Of a stretch of DNA of 64,000 nt, positions 52,226-60,893 are shown one piece after another; the stretch's first letter is position 1; every line of letters begins with the position of its first letter. The notes beneath the pieces were generated by a model. That model ran no database searches. It had not been told where the DNA came from and saw only the letters and a list, made by a program, of their open reading frames with translations. The DNA is from Paenibacillus_S vulneris. Its GTDB lineage: Bacteria; Bacillota; Bacilli; Paenibacillales; NBRC-103111. The stretch covers positions 1-64,000 of the forward strand of contig NZ_BAABJG010000052.1 of the NCBI RefSeq assembly GCF_039543185.1, written 5' to 3'. The position numbers were made by a program, and so were the translations under genes.

Positions 52226-53056
52226 ATGGAACAGATGAGTTGGTCGCTGCCGGAAGACACCCTCATATGGGACCGCACGCAGCATCCGGATGAAGGCGAC
52301 GTGCTGTATCCTTTTGCGTTGGAGGAGCTGCTGTGCAGACTGGTAGGGGAAGGGGGCGCCCCGATGGTTCATCTATGGAGACATCCGAGAGCCTTCGTCA
52401 TGGGTCTCCGGGACAGCAGACTCCCCTATGCAAGGAAGGCTAAGCGATGGCTGGAGGACCAAGGGTATTCCGTCGCCGTCAGAAATTCGGGTGGAGCCGC
52501 GGTTCCGCTTGATTTGGGTGTCGTCAATGTCTCGCTTATCCTGCCGAAAAGCAGCGGACAGATCGATTTTCATCATGATTTCGAAACGATGTTCAGGCTG
52601 ATGCGGGATGCTCTGCATTCCGTGACGCCGGATGTAGCCAAAGGAGAGATCATGGGCTCTTATTGCCCTGGAGATTACGATCTTAGTATAGACGGGCGCA
52701 AGTTTTGCGGCATCGCCCAGCGGCGTCAAGCGCGCGCTTTTGTCGTACAAGCCTTTGTCGTTGTATCGGGCAGCGGTAAGGCTAAAGCAGGATTGGCACA
52801 GGAGTTCTACCGGATTGCCGCTGAAGGCGCCGAGGCAGGCTCTTATCCAACGGTGTACGAGGATAGGATGGCCAGTCTGAAGGAGCTTGTCGGGCTGAAC
52901 GACGCACAGCGTTTTATCGATGCAGTGAAGCAGACGGTCAAATCCCATAAGCTGACGGATACAGGGGCGGAGGGACGGACGCTGCGGATTCCTGACGAAA
53001 CGCAGATTATCGAAATGATAGCTTCCATGAAGAGCCGTTATGGAATTGAAGGATGA
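52226..53056 (+). CDS. lipL: Octanoyl-[GcvH]:protein N-octanoyltransferase
   Basis: This 276-residue protein of the biotin/lipoate ligase fold matches LipL. The catalytic cysteine is C147 in SYCPGDYDLSI, followed by the conserved lysine K159 and GIAQRR. LipL moves octanoyl groups from GcvH to E2 subunits, where LipA adds sulfur. The start is ATG 52226 after AAAGAGGAG; the longer frame from 52145 has no site. The E2 subunit it should modify (pdhC) is encoded about 3.6 kb downstream, an apt neighbour. Confidence 0.9.
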   Translation: MEQMSWSLPEDTLIWDRTQHPDEGDVLYPFALEELLCRLVGEGGAPMVHLWRHPRAFVMGLRDSRLPYARKAKRWLEDQGYSVAVRNSGGAAVPLDLGVVNVSLILPKSSGQIDFHHDFETMFRLMRDALHSVTPDVAKGEIMGSYCPGDYDLSIDGRKFCGIAQRRQARAFVVQAFVVVSGSGKAKAGLAQEFYRIAAEGAEAGSYPTVYEDRMASLKELVGLNDAQRFIDAVKQTVKSHKLTDTGAEGRTLRIPDETQIIEMIASMKSRYGIEG

Positions 53057-53082
53057 TGTAAGGCTGCAGGCACAGATTGCAC

Positions 53083-53125
53083 AAAAAGGCATAGGAGGGC
53101 CCCAGGGCGCCTCTTATGCCTTTTT
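53083..53125. terminator. Bidirectional terminator between lipL and the esterase gene
   Basis: AAAAAGGCATA-GGAGG-GC pairs with the mirrored arm ending TTATGCCTTTTT, with two small mismatches. A and T runs flank both sides. Confidence 0.9.
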
Positions 53126-53144
53126 GATGTGTTATTAGATGGAT

Positions 53145-53873
53145 TTATTTGAGAAAAAGCTTCATCGCGGTGGGAAGCTCATTTTGCCAAAATCCCCAGA
53201 GATGCTTGCCTGGCTTCTCTTCATACCATAACCGGCATTGCTTCGTATCGATCAAATCTTTGGTGAGCCGGTTCTCCTGAAGGAAATCGAACGTTCCGCG
53301 CTCTGTCTTCACTTCCGTTTCGTCCAGACCGATCAGCATGTACATAGATAACCACGACAAATCATCTTCCTGCTCCAGCCTCTTTCTTGTTTCGGCTAAA
53401 AATGCCCCTGACAAGGATATAACGTTGCAAAATAGGCTACGATAATCTAAGGCAAGATGTAACGAAACGGTCCCTCCCAAGGAATCACCGGCAAGAATGC
53501 GTTCCGACGCGTCGGTTCTGACTGAATATCTGGCTTCAATATAGGGAAGAAGCTCTTCGGCAAAAAAACGGGTATATGCGTTAAATCGTTCCCCTTCCGG
53601 CGCATATTCGCTTGTACGCACCGTCGTATCCACATCGACACCGACTATTACCGCCGGGCTGACACCTTCATCAAAGATGAGCCGATTCATATGCGTGACA
53701 ATGCGGCCGAAATTAAAAAACTGCTCTCCGTCCTGGCAATATATAACCGGATAGGTGACGAGTTCCTGATAGCCCGGGGGTAAAAAAACGCGAACCGGAC
53801 GCTCGCCATCCAGGTATTGGGAGGGGACAAGCTCCTTCACGACAGTACGTTTGTAATAAATGGAATCATCCAT
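53145..53873 (-). CDS. Esterase family (alpha/beta hydrolase) protein
   Basis: This 242-residue protein of the putative esterase family (PF00756) has the nucleophile elbow GDSLGG near residue 128, an early VFLPPGYQ and a late region with KHLWGFWQNELP that supplies the catalytic His. No signal peptide is present. Relatives include enterochelin esterases and acetyl hydrolases; YjcH/BesA-like annotations are possible, but the substrate is not clear. ATG 53873 follows GGAGG. It is divergent from pdhA. Confidence 0.85.
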   Translation of the reverse strand: MDDSIYYKRTVVKELVPSQYLDGERPVRVFLPPGYQELVTYPVIYCQDGEQFFNFGRIVTHMNRLIFDEGVSPAVIVGVDVDTTVRTSEYAPEGERFNAYTRFFAEELLPYIEARYSVRTDASERILAGDSLGGTVSLHLALDYRSLFCNVISLSGAFLAETRKRLEQEDDLSWLSMYMLIGLDETEVKTERGTFDFLQENRLTKDLIDTKQCRLWYEEKPGKHLWGFWQNELPTAMKLFLK

Positions 53874-53991
53874 GGCAAATCCTCCAAGTGTATTATAATA
53901 GTTTGCGGTTATTTTGTGATCTGTATTATATATTTATGTCTGCTGTTATAGTCCATCATATGGAGAGAACGTATATTTTTCAAGTAAGTAG

Positions 53992-54021
53992 TTGTGTTAT
54001 TCATGAAAACAGGTTTATAAT
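53992..54021 (+). promoter_or_regulatory. Promoter of pdhAB
   Basis: TTGTGT at 53992-53997 and TATAAT at 54016-54021 are 18 bases apart; the leader to the pdhA start is about 55 bases. Confidence 0.55.
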
Positions 54022-54081
54022 ACTACTATAACAGAAACTCCGGTTTCAAGGCATCAAAATCTATCGCTGAGGTGAATGTAC

Positions 54082-55155
54082 ATGAGTAAGCCATATGAAG
54101 TGGCAGTGTCCAAGGTGCAGCCTTTGTCTGTGCTAGCGCCAGACGGTACTGTGGTTAACGAGCAAGAAATGCCGAAATTGACTGACGATCAATTAAAAGA
54201 ATTAATGAGACGTATGGTATTTACCCGTACTTGGGACCAACGGGCCGTTAACTTGACCCGCCAAGGACGTCTTGGTTTCTATGCGCCGGTATCCGGTCAA
54301 GAAGCGTCGATGGTCGGCAGTGAGTTCGCTTTAAATAAAGATGATTTTATTTGCCCTGGATATCGTGATATGCCGCAAATCGTATGGCATGGTCTTCCGA
54401 TGTACCAAGCATTCCTATATTCCCGCGGTCATCAGCATGGCGGACAAATTCCTGCCGATGTGCATGTATTGATGCCGCAAATCATTATCGGCGCACAAAT
54501 TTTGCATGCAATGGGCGTTGCTATGGCATTCAAAAAACGCGGAGAAAAACGCGTAACCATCACTTATACGGGTGACGGCGGTTCCTCCGAGGGCGATTTT
54601 TACGAAGGCTTGAACTTCGCAGGCGCATTCAAGCTTCCATCCATTTTCGTTGTACAAAACAACGGCTATGCGATTACAACTCCGTTTGCTAAACAAACGG
54701 CTGCTGAATCCGTAGCACACAAAGCAGTAGCTGCAGGTATCAAAGGAGTTCAAGTAGACGGTATGGACGTATTGGCTGTTGTCAAAGCGGTTCAAGACGC
54801 TGCAGAGCGCGGACGCAACGGCGAAGGCGCAACCTTGATCGAAGCGATCACTTATCGTTTCCTGCCGCACTCCATGTCCGGCGACGATCCGTCCAAATAC
54901 CGTACAAAAGAAGAAACAGCTGAATGGGAAGCAACTAGAGACCCGCTGAACCGTTTCCGCACGTTCTTGGTTGGCAAAGGCTTGTGGTCGGAAGAAGAAG
55001 AGAACAAAGTAGTTGAAGAAGCTAAAGCTACGGTAGCTGAGCAAATCAAGAAGGCAGAAGAAATCGAAAAAATGACGGTTCCTGGCTTGATCGACAGCAT
55101 GTTCGAAACGACACCGGCTTACTTGGAAGAGCAAAAAGCGGATTATATCGGGTAA
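54082..55155 (+). CDS. pdhA: Pyruvate dehydrogenase E1 component, alpha subunit
   Basis: This 357-residue thiamine diphosphate enzyme subunit has the TPP motif GDGGSSEGDFYEGLNFA (about 166-182) ending in NNGYAITTP, and the conserved phosphorylation-type loop FLPHSMSGDDPSKYR. With PdhB it decarboxylates pyruvate to feed acetyl-CoA. The start is ATG 54082, seven bases after GAGGTG; ATG 54076 is too close. Codons favour the highly expressed set. It is 18 bases before pdhB. Confidence 0.96.
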   Translation: MSKPYEVAVSKVQPLSVLAPDGTVVNEQEMPKLTDDQLKELMRRMVFTRTWDQRAVNLTRQGRLGFYAPVSGQEASMVGSEFALNKDDFICPGYRDMPQIVWHGLPMYQAFLYSRGHQHGGQIPADVHVLMPQIIIGAQILHAMGVAMAFKKRGEKRVTITYTGDGGSSEGDFYEGLNFAGAFKLPSIFVVQNNGYAITTPFAKQTAAESVAHKAVAAGIKGVQVDGMDVLAVVKAVQDAAERGRNGEGATLIEAITYRFLPHSMSGDDPSKYRTKEETAEWEATRDPLNRFRTFLVGKGLWSEEEENKVVEEAKATVAEQIKKAEEIEKMTVPGLIDSMFETTPAYLEEQKADYIG

Positions 55156-55173
55156 AGGAGAGGAAAGCATACC

Positions 55174-56154
55174 ATGGCTCAAATGACAATGATTCAAGCG
55201 ATTAAGGATGCAATGCGCGTAGAATTGCAGCGCGATCCTAACGTTGTTATATTCGGGGAAGACGTAGGTAAGGTCGGCGGTGTATTCCGCGCTACAGAAG
55301 GACTTCAAGCTGAATTCGGCGAAGAGCGCGTATTCGATACTCCGCTTGCTGAGTCCGCTATCGGCGGTCTGGCAGTAGGTATGGGGATTCAAGGCTTCCG
55401 TCCGGTTGCCGAAATCCAATTCGTAGGTTTTATTTATGAAGCAATGGACCAAATCTGTGTACAAGCAGCTCGTATGCGTTACCGTTCCGGCGGCCGCTAC
55501 AACGCTCCGATCACGTTCCGTACACCTTTCGGCGGCGGCGTAAAAGCAGCTGAGCTTCACACAGACCCATTGGAAGGCTTGCTGGTTCAAACGCCTGGTA
55601 TCAAAGTGGTTGTTCCTTCGAACCCATACGATGCCAAAGGCTTGCTGATCTCCGCGATCCGCGATAACGATCCCGTCTTCTTCATGGAGCACTTGAATCT
55701 GTACCGTTCGTTCCGTGCGGAAGTTCCGGAAGGCGAGTACACGGTGCCTATCGGTAAAGCGAACGTTGTTCGCGAAGGCTCCGACGTAACCATCATCACC
55801 TACGGTGCAATGGTTCACACTTCCTTGAAAGCTGCTGAGGAGATTGAAAAAACTCGCGGCGTAAAAGTAGAAGTTATCGACCTTCGTACTTTGATTCCTT
55901 TGGATATCGATACGATCGTTGAATCGATCAAGAAAACCAACCGTGCTATCGTCGTTCAAGAAGCACAAAAAACGTCCGGTGTTGCAGCAGAAGTTATCGC
56001 GCAAATCAACGAAAAAGCGATCCTTCACCTGGAAGCTCCAGTGCTTCGCGTAACGCCTCCGGACACGGTATATCCTTTCGCGCAAGTGGAAGATCAATGG
56101 CTTCCTAACCCGGCTCGTATCGTAGCTGGTTTGAATAAAGTACTTGATTTCTAA
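55174..56154 (+). CDS. pdhB: Pyruvate dehydrogenase E1 component, beta subunit
   Basis: This 326-residue subunit has the beta-chain marks VVIFGEDVGKVGGVF near 24 and FDTPLAESAIGGLAVG near 58, plus the C-terminal transketolase domain (VEVIDLRTLIPLD). It completes the E1 active site with PdhA. ATG 55174 follows AAAGGAGAGG. Unlike in most Bacillota, pdhC does not follow directly: a 514-base stretch with two large palindromic elements comes next. Confidence 0.97.
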   Translation: MAQMTMIQAIKDAMRVELQRDPNVVIFGEDVGKVGGVFRATEGLQAEFGEERVFDTPLAESAIGGLAVGMGIQGFRPVAEIQFVGFIYEAMDQICVQAARMRYRSGGRYNAPITFRTPFGGGVKAAELHTDPLEGLLVQTPGIKVVVPSNPYDAKGLLISAIRDNDPVFFMEHLNLYRSFRAEVPEGEYTVPIGKANVVREGSDVTIITYGAMVHTSLKAAEEIEKTRGVKVEVIDLRTLIPLDIDTIVESIKKTNRAIVVQEAQKTSGVAAEVIAQINEKAILHLEAPVLRVTPPDTVYPFAQVEDQWLPNPARIVAGLNKVLDF

Positions 56155-56160
56155 GATGGC

Positions 56161-56347
56161 GCTCCTGTGAAGGAGCGGCATGGTTTAAAGCGAAATGTGC
56201 GAATGGGTTTCAGGGAGGAGGGTATATGCCTCCGGCCGCTGTTGAGATTGTGTATAAGGCGGACGCAAGCTCCTGCAGCATATACCCTTCACTCCCTTAC
56301 ACATTTCGCGTTCGATTTAAACAAAAACGCTCCTTCAAGGAGCGTTT
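56161..56347 (-). repeat. Structured palindromic repeat, copy B, with long arms
   Basis: On the minus strand this carries the core GCTTGCGTCCGCCTTAT and ATCTCAACAGCGGCCGGAGG. The inner outer-stem is 56220-56229 with 56278-56287 (GGGTATATGC). Four more blocks extend it: 56213-56217 with 56292-56296, 56191-56199 with 56300-56308 (CGAAATGTG), 56184-56189 with 56316-56321 (TTTAAA), and 56169-56177 with 56328-56336 (GAAGGAGCG), about 39 bp in all. Each end is itself a hairpin: GCTCCT-GTGA-AGGAGC (56161-56176) and AAACGCTCC-TTCAA-GGAGCGTTT (56325-56347). The last may act as the pdhAB terminator, though only three T follow. It is opposite in direction to copies A and C. Confidence 0.85.
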
Positions 56348-56435
56348 GGGCGGTAAGATGCCGTTTGCGGTTGACGCGCAAACGGGTAATTTATTTAAAA
56401 GCGCAGCGAGAGCAGCTTTTTGGAAGTGTACTGGT

Positions 56436-56612
56436 GTTTGAGAGTTCGTGTGAGCTTAAGGTGGAGGGTTGTGTAACTGTCGGAGAGTTTACGCGCCGCC
56501 TTTGAAAACGGGTTTCATCCGAGACATGATCATTCAAGAAACCCGTTTTCAATAGCGGCCGGAGGCAGTTGACACAAGCCGGAACCGGTCTGCTCACGAG
56601 TAACAAACTCTT
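56436..56612 (+). repeat. Structured palindromic repeat, copy C
   Basis: The outer arms TTGTGTAACTG (56469-56479) and CAGTT-G-ACACAA (56566-56577) pair with one bulge. The core halves are GTTTACGCGCCGCCTTTG (56487-56504) and TTTCAATAGCGGCCGGAGG (about 56547-56565). The inner arms are a perfect 15-bp pair, 56502-56516 with 56538-56552 (TTGAAAACGGGTTTC). Beyond the outer arms, GTGAGC (about 56449) and GCTCAC (about 56592) and other short blocks pair imperfectly, as in an ageing longer hairpin. It ends about 55 bases before pdhC. Confidence 0.85.
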
Positions 56613-56668
56613 TGTTCACTTCCAACCTACATACTCCCGCTGCGCCCACCATTAGGAGGGTCAGAACC

Positions 56669-57976
56669 GTGGCTATATTCGAATATAAATTCCCTGAGCT
56701 CGGCGAGGGCATTCACGAAGGCGAGATCGTCAAATGGCTTGTTAAGCCGGGCGATGCTGTAAATGATGAGACTATCATCATGGAAGTTCAAAATGACAAG
56801 TCCACAGTAGAAGTACCTTCTCCGGTAGAAGGTAAAATCGTGGAAATCAAAGTTGCCGAAGGCACGATCTGCACGATCGGCGATTTGATCGCTACGATCG
56901 AGGTTTCCGGCGAGGTGCCGCAGCAGGCTAGCCACGGCGGTCACAGCGAGAGCGCAGCACCTGCTGCTCCAGCGGCCCCGGCAGCGGCAGCACCATCGGC
57001 TCCCGCAGCAGCACCAGCACCTGCTGCAGCGGCGCCTGCTCCGACCGCGGCTGCAGGCAGCGCGGTCCTGGCAACTCCAAGCGTGCGCAGACTGGCACGC
57101 GAGAAAGGCGTGAACATCGCGCAAGTCACACCAACGGGCCGCAACGGCCGTGTGACGAAGGAAGATGTTCTAGCGTTCGCTGCAGGCGGCGGCGCGCCTG
57201 CGGCAGCACCATCCGCTGCAAGCGAAGCGCCGGCAGCAGCGCCTTCCACAGCTGCTGCGGCAGTATCCGGCGATCGCGTCGAAGAGCGCGTGCCGCTCAA
57301 AGGCATTCGCAAAGCGATTGCGAACGCTATGGTTAAATCTGCATTCACCGCTCCTCACGTAACGCTGATGGACGAAGTGGACGTAACTCAATTGGTTGCT
57401 TTGCGCGGCAGAGCGAAAGCGGCAGCTGAGAAAAAAGGCGTGAAATTGACTTACCTTCCGTTCATCGTGAAAGCTTTGGTAGCAGCGGCTCGTCAATTCC
57501 CTGCTATGAACGCGATGATCGACGAAGAGAAGAACGAGATCGTCTACAAAAAGTACTACAACATCGGTATCGCAACGGATACAGACAACGGCTTGATCGT
57601 TCCTGTTATTCAGGATGCAGACCGTAAAAATATTTGGACTATCGCAGAAGCAATCAAGGATTTGGCAGCTCGCGGCCGCGACGGCAAGCTGAGCGCTAAT
57701 GAAATGAGAGGCAGCACGATCTCCATTACGAACATCGGTTCCGCAGGGGGTATGTTCTTCACTCCGCTCCTCAACTTCCCGGAAGTTGCTATTCTCGGAA
57801 CAGGCCGTATTTCGGAAAAACCGGTTGTGAAAAACGGTGAAATCGTCGTTGCTCCGGTTATGGCATTGTCCTTGAGCTTCGACCATCGTATCATCGACGG
57901 CGCTACAGCTCAAAACTTTATGAATTACATTAAACAGCTGCTGGCTGATCCAGAGCTGCTCATTTTGGAGGTGTAA
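56669..57976 (+). CDS. pdhC: Pyruvate dehydrogenase E2 component (dihydrolipoamide acetyltransferase)
   Basis: This 435-residue core subunit has one lipoyl domain with the modified lysine K44 in NDKSTVEVP, an Ala/Pro-rich linker, a peripheral subunit-binding domain (VRRLAREKGVNIAQVTPTG), a second Ala-rich linker and the catalytic acetyltransferase domain ending with SFDHRIIDGA. LipL is the likely source of its lipoyl precursor. The start is GTG 56669 with AGGAGGG 8 bases upstream; the frame extended to 56612 lies in the repeat region. It is 5 bases before pdhD. Confidence 0.96.
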   Translation: MAIFEYKFPELGEGIHEGEIVKWLVKPGDAVNDETIIMEVQNDKSTVEVPSPVEGKIVEIKVAEGTICTIGDLIATIEVSGEVPQQASHGGHSESAAPAAPAAPAAAAPSAPAAAPAPAAAAPAPTAAAGSAVLATPSVRRLAREKGVNIAQVTPTGRNGRVTKEDVLAFAAGGGAPAAAPSAASEAPAAAPSTAAAAVSGDRVEERVPLKGIRKAIANAMVKSAFTAPHVTLMDEVDVTQLVALRGRAKAAAEKKGVKLTYLPFIVKALVAAARQFPAMNAMIDEEKNEIVYKKYYNIGIATDTDNGLIVPVIQDADRKNIWTIAEAIKDLAARGRDGKLSANEMRGSTISITNIGSAGGMFFTPLLNFPEVAILGTGRISEKPVVKNGEIVVAPVMALSLSFDHRIIDGATAQNFMNYIKQLLADPELLILEV

Positions 57977-57981
57977 TACAA

Positions 57982-59403
57982 ATGGTAGTAGGAGACGCTT
58001 CCGTTGAGATTGACGTTCTGGTCGTAGGTGCAGGTCCTGGCGGTTATGTAGCCGCCATCCGCGCCGCCCAATTGGGTAAGAGCGTATTGGTTGTAGATAA
58101 ATCCGAGCTGGGTGGCGTATGCTTGAACCGCGGATGTATTCCTTCCAAAGCTCTGATCTCCGCTGCTCATCACTATGAAGCAGCAAGCCATAGCTCCGAG
58201 ATCGGAATTACGGCGGAGAATGTGAAAGTGGATTTTGCCAAAGTTCAAGAATGGAAAGCCGGCATTATCAAAAAGCAAACCGGCGGTGTTACTCAACTGC
58301 TGAAGGGCAACAAAATTCAAGTATTTAACGGCGAAGCTCTGTTCATCAACGATCATGAAGCCCGCGTATTTAACGATAACGAAACGGCTCGTTACCGTTT
58401 CAACCACTGCATCATCGCGACAGGCTCCCGTCCTATCGAGCTGAAGGCATTCCCTTACGGCGGACGCATCCTGTCCTCCACTGAAGCTCTGGAGCTTCCG
58501 GAAATTCCGGAAAGCCTCGTTGTAATCGGCGGCGGCTACATCGGTATTGAGCTTGGTCAAACCTATGCGAAGTTCGGTACGAAAGTAACCGTACTGGAAG
58601 GCTCCGATGCTGTGCTTCCTGGCTTCGAGAAAGAAATGTCCCAACTCGTAGCACGCAACCTGAAAAAGCTGAACGTGGAAGTATTCACAGAAGCTATGGC
58701 TCAAGGCTGCGAGCAAACGGATAAAGACGTCACAGTTACATTCACTGTAAAAGGCGAAGAGAAGAAAGTAACGGCGCAATACGTGCTTGTTACGGTTGGA
58801 CGCCGTCCTAACACAGACGGAGATCTTTCCTTGGAGCTTGCAGGCGTAGAGGTTGGCGAGCGCGGCTTGATCAACGTTAGCGAGCAATGCCAAACAAACG
58901 TACCGCATATTTATGCTATCGGTGATATCGTTCCTGGTCTTGCCTTGGCGCACAAAGCTTCTTACGAAGGTAAAGTGGCTGCCGAAGCGATCGCAGGATT
59001 GTCCAGCGTAGTAGATTACAAGTGCATTCCGGCAGTTGTCTTCTCCGATCCGGAAATCGCAAGCGTAGGCTTGAATGAAACGGAAGCAAAGGCTAAGGGA
59101 ATCAACGTTGCCGTAGGCAAATTCCCTTATGGAGCAAACGGCCGTGCACAATCCATGAACGTGAAGGAAGGCTTTGTGAAGCTGGTTAGCGACAAAGATT
59201 CCGGTCTGCTCTTGGGTGCTCAAATCGTTGGTGCGGAAGCATCCAACCTGATTGCCGAAATGGCTCTTGCTATCGAGATGGGTGCAACCGTTGAGGATAT
59301 CGCGCTGACCATTCATGCGCATCCGACATTGGGCGAAATCACGATGGAAGCTGCGGAAGTGGCCATGGGTCATCCGATTCATATTCTTGGAAGCAGTAAA
59401 TAA
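57982..59403 (+). CDS. pdhD: Dihydrolipoyl dehydrogenase (E3)
   Basis: This 473-residue flavoenzyme reoxidises the lipoyl group. It has the FAD motif VVGAGPGGYVAAIRAAQLG near 16, the redox disulfide CLNRGCIPSK near 45-54, the NAD motif VIGGGYIGIELGQTYAKFG near 180, and the His-Glu end pattern HAHPTLGE. ATG 57982 follows GGAGGTG. The gene could also serve other ketoacid complexes and the glycine cleavage system. A terminator follows. Confidence 0.97.
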   Translation: MVVGDASVEIDVLVVGAGPGGYVAAIRAAQLGKSVLVVDKSELGGVCLNRGCIPSKALISAAHHYEAASHSSEIGITAENVKVDFAKVQEWKAGIIKKQTGGVTQLLKGNKIQVFNGEALFINDHEARVFNDNETARYRFNHCIIATGSRPIELKAFPYGGRILSSTEALELPEIPESLVVIGGGYIGIELGQTYAKFGTKVTVLEGSDAVLPGFEKEMSQLVARNLKKLNVEVFTEAMAQGCEQTDKDVTVTFTVKGEEKKVTAQYVLVTVGRRPNTDGDLSLELAGVEVGERGLINVSEQCQTNVPHIYAIGDIVPGLALAHKASYEGKVAAEAIAGLSSVVDYKCIPAVVFSDPEIASVGLNETEAKAKGINVAVGKFPYGANGRAQSMNVKEGFVKLVSDKDSGLLLGAQIVGAEASNLIAEMALAIEMGATVEDIALTIHAHPTLGEITMEAAEVAMGHPIHILGSSK

Positions 59404-59421
59404 CCATCGGTAACAGAATCC

Positions 59422-59461
59422 AAGCTTGGTGCTGCAGTGTACTGCGGCACCAGGCTTTTTT
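59422..59461 (+). terminator. pdhCD terminator
   Basis: GCTTGGTGC-TGCAGT pairs with ACTGC-GGCACCAGGC over a two-base gap and leads into six T. Confidence 0.85.
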
Positions 59462-59536
59462 CATTTGCTGTATCGGGCTTCATGGGAATTTGTTGTTTTT
59501 GCCATACTAAGAAAATCATTATATAAGGAGCTTCTT

Positions 59537-60862
59537 ATGCCAATTCGGAGCTGGAAGATAGGTTGCTTATTGGTGTTGGCTTTCTCCGCTTCCACTTGTG
59601 ACAGCTTCCCGTCTTCACCGTCCCCCGCCGAAGGGGAGCATCCCCCTGTCGTGCTCCGATTCTGGGATGAGAATGCGGGGCCTAGCCGAACACCGTATTA
59701 TAAAGAGCTGCTGCGGCGGTTTCATGAGCTGCATCCGGACATCGAGGTGCAGTACACCGGTATTCCGGTAAGCATCAATAAAGTCAAGTTCGATGTAGCG
59801 ATTCATTCGAACGATATGCCGGATGTTGCCGGCTTGAGTGAAGCCTGGCTTGCCGATTACGCGTCCAAAGGCGTACTGCTGCCATTAGATGATTATTTTG
59901 AGAGGTGGCCCGAGCATTCGCAAATCGGGGATACCTTTATAGCCTATAATCGGTCACTGGTGCCGGACGGGAAGCTGTATCAGATACCTAACACCTTTAA
60001 TTTCGATGTATTCTGGTATCGGACGGATTGGTTTCGCGAGGCGGGACTTGCCGCTCCGCGCACCTGGGAAGATTTTTTTACGGGGGCCAGGAAGCTGACC
60101 GATCCTTCGCTTCCCCGCTACGGGTATAGCCTAAGAGGGGCTGACGGCAGTATTACGCAGCTGACCTCCTTGCTTTATGCCTACTCGGGGATAACCGAAT
60201 ATTTTACACCCGATGGGAAATGTACGATCAATCATCCGCTGCATGTCCAATTTTTGAAGCAATACCTTTCTTTATACCAGATCAATACGTCCAAGAGCGA
60301 CATCGCCAACGGGTATAAAGAAATGGTCGCCGCGTTCGATACGGGCCGGGCAGGAATGATTCAGCATAATTTCGGTTCGTATAACGACCATGTTCAAGCT
60401 CTGGGGGCAGACAAGTTCGGGGCGGAGCTGCTGCCGCCAGGACAAAACGGCAAGAGAGCGATGGTGACGGTAGCGAACGGCTACAGCATTTTCAAGACGA
60501 GCCGCAACCCGGATGCGGCGTGGAAGCTGCTGAGCTTCCTCTCCTCGAAGGAGAGCCAGATCTATTGGAATGCCAATGTCGGCCAAATGCCGACGAATAC
60601 ACAGGCCTGGGACAGCGACTACATCCGGAATACGCCATTCCTTCAAGAGGCACTGGCAGCGATCAAGGACACGAAGACCGGAACGGTTCAAGTGCCTATC
60701 TATTTGACGAATTATACAAGCCTGGTGAAACAGCAGCTGGAGCCGGAATTTCAGGAAGTGCTGGCCGGAACGATGCCGGTAGAGCAGTTTTTGAACGACT
60801 GGGCCGCCATCATGGAAAATGCGAATGATGAATACCGAAACCGAACGAACCGCATTTCATAG
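59537..60862 (+). CDS. Family 1 solute-binding lipoprotein linked to a sensor kinase
   Basis: This 441-residue binding protein has an N-terminal hydrophobic signal (IGCLLVLAFSAS) with a Cys at about residue 21, but the lipobox (AST-C) is weaker than usual. The sugar-binding fold follows (LRFWDENAGPSRTPYYKELL, YQIPNTFNFDVFWYRTDWF, GYSIFKTSRNPDAAWKLLSFLS). ATG 59537 follows AAGGAG; the frame to 59426 runs into the pdhD terminator. No permease is next to it. It is 31 bases before a YesM-type kinase gene, so it may report a ligand to that kinase. Confidence 0.9.
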   Translation: MPIRSWKIGCLLVLAFSASTCDSFPSSPSPAEGEHPPVVLRFWDENAGPSRTPYYKELLRRFHELHPDIEVQYTGIPVSINKVKFDVAIHSNDMPDVAGLSEAWLADYASKGVLLPLDDYFERWPEHSQIGDTFIAYNRSLVPDGKLYQIPNTFNFDVFWYRTDWFREAGLAAPRTWEDFFTGARKLTDPSLPRYGYSLRGADGSITQLTSLLYAYSGITEYFTPDGKCTINHPLHVQFLKQYLSLYQINTSKSDIANGYKEMVAAFDTGRAGMIQHNFGSYNDHVQALGADKFGAELLPPGQNGKRAMVTVANGYSIFKTSRNPDAAWKLLSFLSSKESQIYWNANVGQMPTNTQAWDSDYIRNTPFLQEALAAIKDTKTGTVQVPIYLTNYTSLVKQQLEPEFQEVLAGTMPVEQFLNDWAAIMENANDEYRNRTNRIS

Positions 60863-60893
60863 CACAGCTTATTTATGGGCGAGGAGGGGCAGC

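Noticed and set aside
54415..56181. 588-codon open frame on the minus strand across pdhA and pdhB
   Set aside because: It is a mirror of two certain, highly expressed genes whose codon choice avoids minus-strand stops. The translation has no recognisable domain and no ribosome site.
56167..56505. Open frames within the repeat region between pdhB and pdhC
   Set aside because: They run through palindromic arms and have no ribosome sites; they result from the repeats.
57925..59382. 485-codon minus-strand frame inside pdhD
   Set aside because: It is antisense to a certain gene with strong codon bias and has no start signal.
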